Below are positions 50,897 to 51,339 of a stretch of 51,339 nucleotides of DNA, piece after piece (positions within the stretch are counted from its first letter, which is position 1; each line of letters starts with the position of its first letter). This DNA comes from K189A clade bacterium (lineage in GTDB: Bacteria; Pseudomonadota; Gammaproteobacteria; Pseudomonadales; Azotimanducaceae), in contig CACFGV010000013.1 of the NCBI GenBank assembly GCA_902565895.1, positions 1-51,339 on the forward strand, in the 5' to 3' direction. The notes under the pieces were generated by a model. That model ran no database searches, was not told where the DNA came from, and saw only the letters and a list, made by a program, of their open reading frames with translations. Made by a program: the position numbers and the translations under genes.

Positions 50897-51339
50897 ATGA
50901 CACAAGTCGCCAGTAAAGATCCTTTGGCATCACCGCGTGCAGAAACCATTGCGGTAGTAGGAGCAGGTATTTGCGGGTTGTTCACCAGCCTTGCGCTGTC
51001 TCGCCAGGGCTTTGACGTCACCTTATTTGAGCGCGACACTCCACCACCCGAGGGCGATGCCGAACAAGCATTCTTTACCTGGCAACGGCGCGGGGCAGCG
51101 CAGTTCCGACACCCTCATGCATTTCTTGGCCTGATGTGTAGCGTACTTGAGCAACATTACCCCGACCTATTAGAAGACTTCTTTAGCGCCGGTGCACGCA
51201 AGGTCGCCTTTGCCGATACCATCCCAGATGCACTCAAAGACCAATATCAGCCTGAGCCCGGTGACGAAAAAATGTGGGTATTGATGTGCCGACGCGCCAC
51301 GATGGAAACGGTAGTCAGACGCTACGTAGAGCGCCATTC
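50897..51339 (+). CDS. FAD-dependent oxidoreductase, partial (runs off the window)
   Basis: The first 147 codons of a flavoprotein. IAVVGAGICGLFTSLALSRQG (residues 18-38) is the FAD-binding Rossmann fold and TLFERD the end of its second strand. A later RRATMETVVRRYVER segment (about residues 134 onward) resembles the helix preceding the GD motif of UbiH/PHBH-type monooxygenases. FFTWQRRGAAQFRHPHAFLG is a segment I associate with halogenase/hydroxylase-like members. The frame remains open at 51339, so the full product and its length cannot be judged. Confidence 0.8.
   Translation, partial: MTQVASKDPLASPRAETIAVVGAGICGLFTSLALSRQGFDVTLFERDTPPPEGDAEQAFFTWQRRGAAQFRHPHAFLGLMCSVLEQHYPDLLEDFFSAGARKVAFADTIPDALKDQYQPEPGDEKMWVLMCRRATMETVVRRYVERH

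Overview
The window reads as chromosomal DNA of a free-living, probably marine, heterotrophic gammaproteobacterium. The support is a proteobacterial housekeeping set (PdxH, a Prc/Tsp-type tail-specific protease, a Mip/FkpA-like lipoprotein isomerase), mid-range base composition, tight gene packing and frequent TTG starts. Lineage below class is inference. I see no rRNA, tRNA, CRISPR, insertion sequence, phage gene or recognisable transcription factor in 51 kb; the content is mostly enzymes of acyl-CoA and hydrophobic-substrate catabolism plus transporters.

Layout. 0-4 kb: plus-strand operon of crotonase, thiolase, a small lipoprotein and an acyl-CoA dehydrogenase. 4-9 kb: minus-strand genes pdxH, MFS exporter, HAD phosphatase, limonene-epoxide-hydrolase-like protein, a frameshifted phosphotransferase and an FKBP lipoprotein. 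9-15.8 kb: prc, then an SLC13-type anion transporter coupled to a secreted sulfatase, and a J-domain-like small protein. 15.8-25.2 kb: exported epoxide-hydrolase-like enzyme, spinster-type MFS, Rv3520c-like LLM oxidoreductase, exported peroxiredoxin, acyl-CoA synthetase, GST, GMC oxidoreductase, a membrane protein and an exported methyltransferase-like protein. 25.2-29.5 kb: exported serine hydrolase and a large SPOR-DUF5916 protein. 29.6-35.8 kb: two crotonases, luciferase-like monooxygenase, MDR reductase, FBP-domain protein and a second acyl-CoA dehydrogenase. 35.8-42.3 kb: amidohydrolase, CoA-transferase, crotonase, acyl-CoA synthetase, a small protein and a second Rv3520c-like LLM enzyme. 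42.3-51.3 kb: GFA protein, GPH transporter, SDR, membrane protein, amidohydrolase, hydratase, HExxH membrane protein, aldo/keto reductase, two amber-interrupted genes and the start of an FAD oxidoreductase.

How it fits together. Two acyl-CoA synthetases, a family III CoA-transferase, two acyl-CoA dehydrogenases, four crotonases, a thiolase, an SDR, two amidohydrolases and a keto-acid hydratase form a peripheral pathway kit for activating and shortening carboxylic acids, plausibly of terpenoid, steroid or aromatic origin. Transporters, oxidoreductases and epoxide hydrolases would handle uptake and first attack. The substrate cannot be read from the sequence.

The most striking observation is at 37.2-39.3 kb. 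Two divergently transcribed neighbours, a CaiB/BaiF CoA-transferase and a crotonase, both appear circularly permuted: the segment normally at the C-terminus precedes the catalytic core. They sit in a cluster with mycobacterial flavour, next to an F420-type LLM enzyme. Other points are two adjacent genes each broken by an in-frame TAG, a homopolymer frameshift, a terminator embedded in the opposing gene's coding end, three convergent pairs sharing 4-bp stop overlaps, and two sharp palindromes upstream of catabolic genes.
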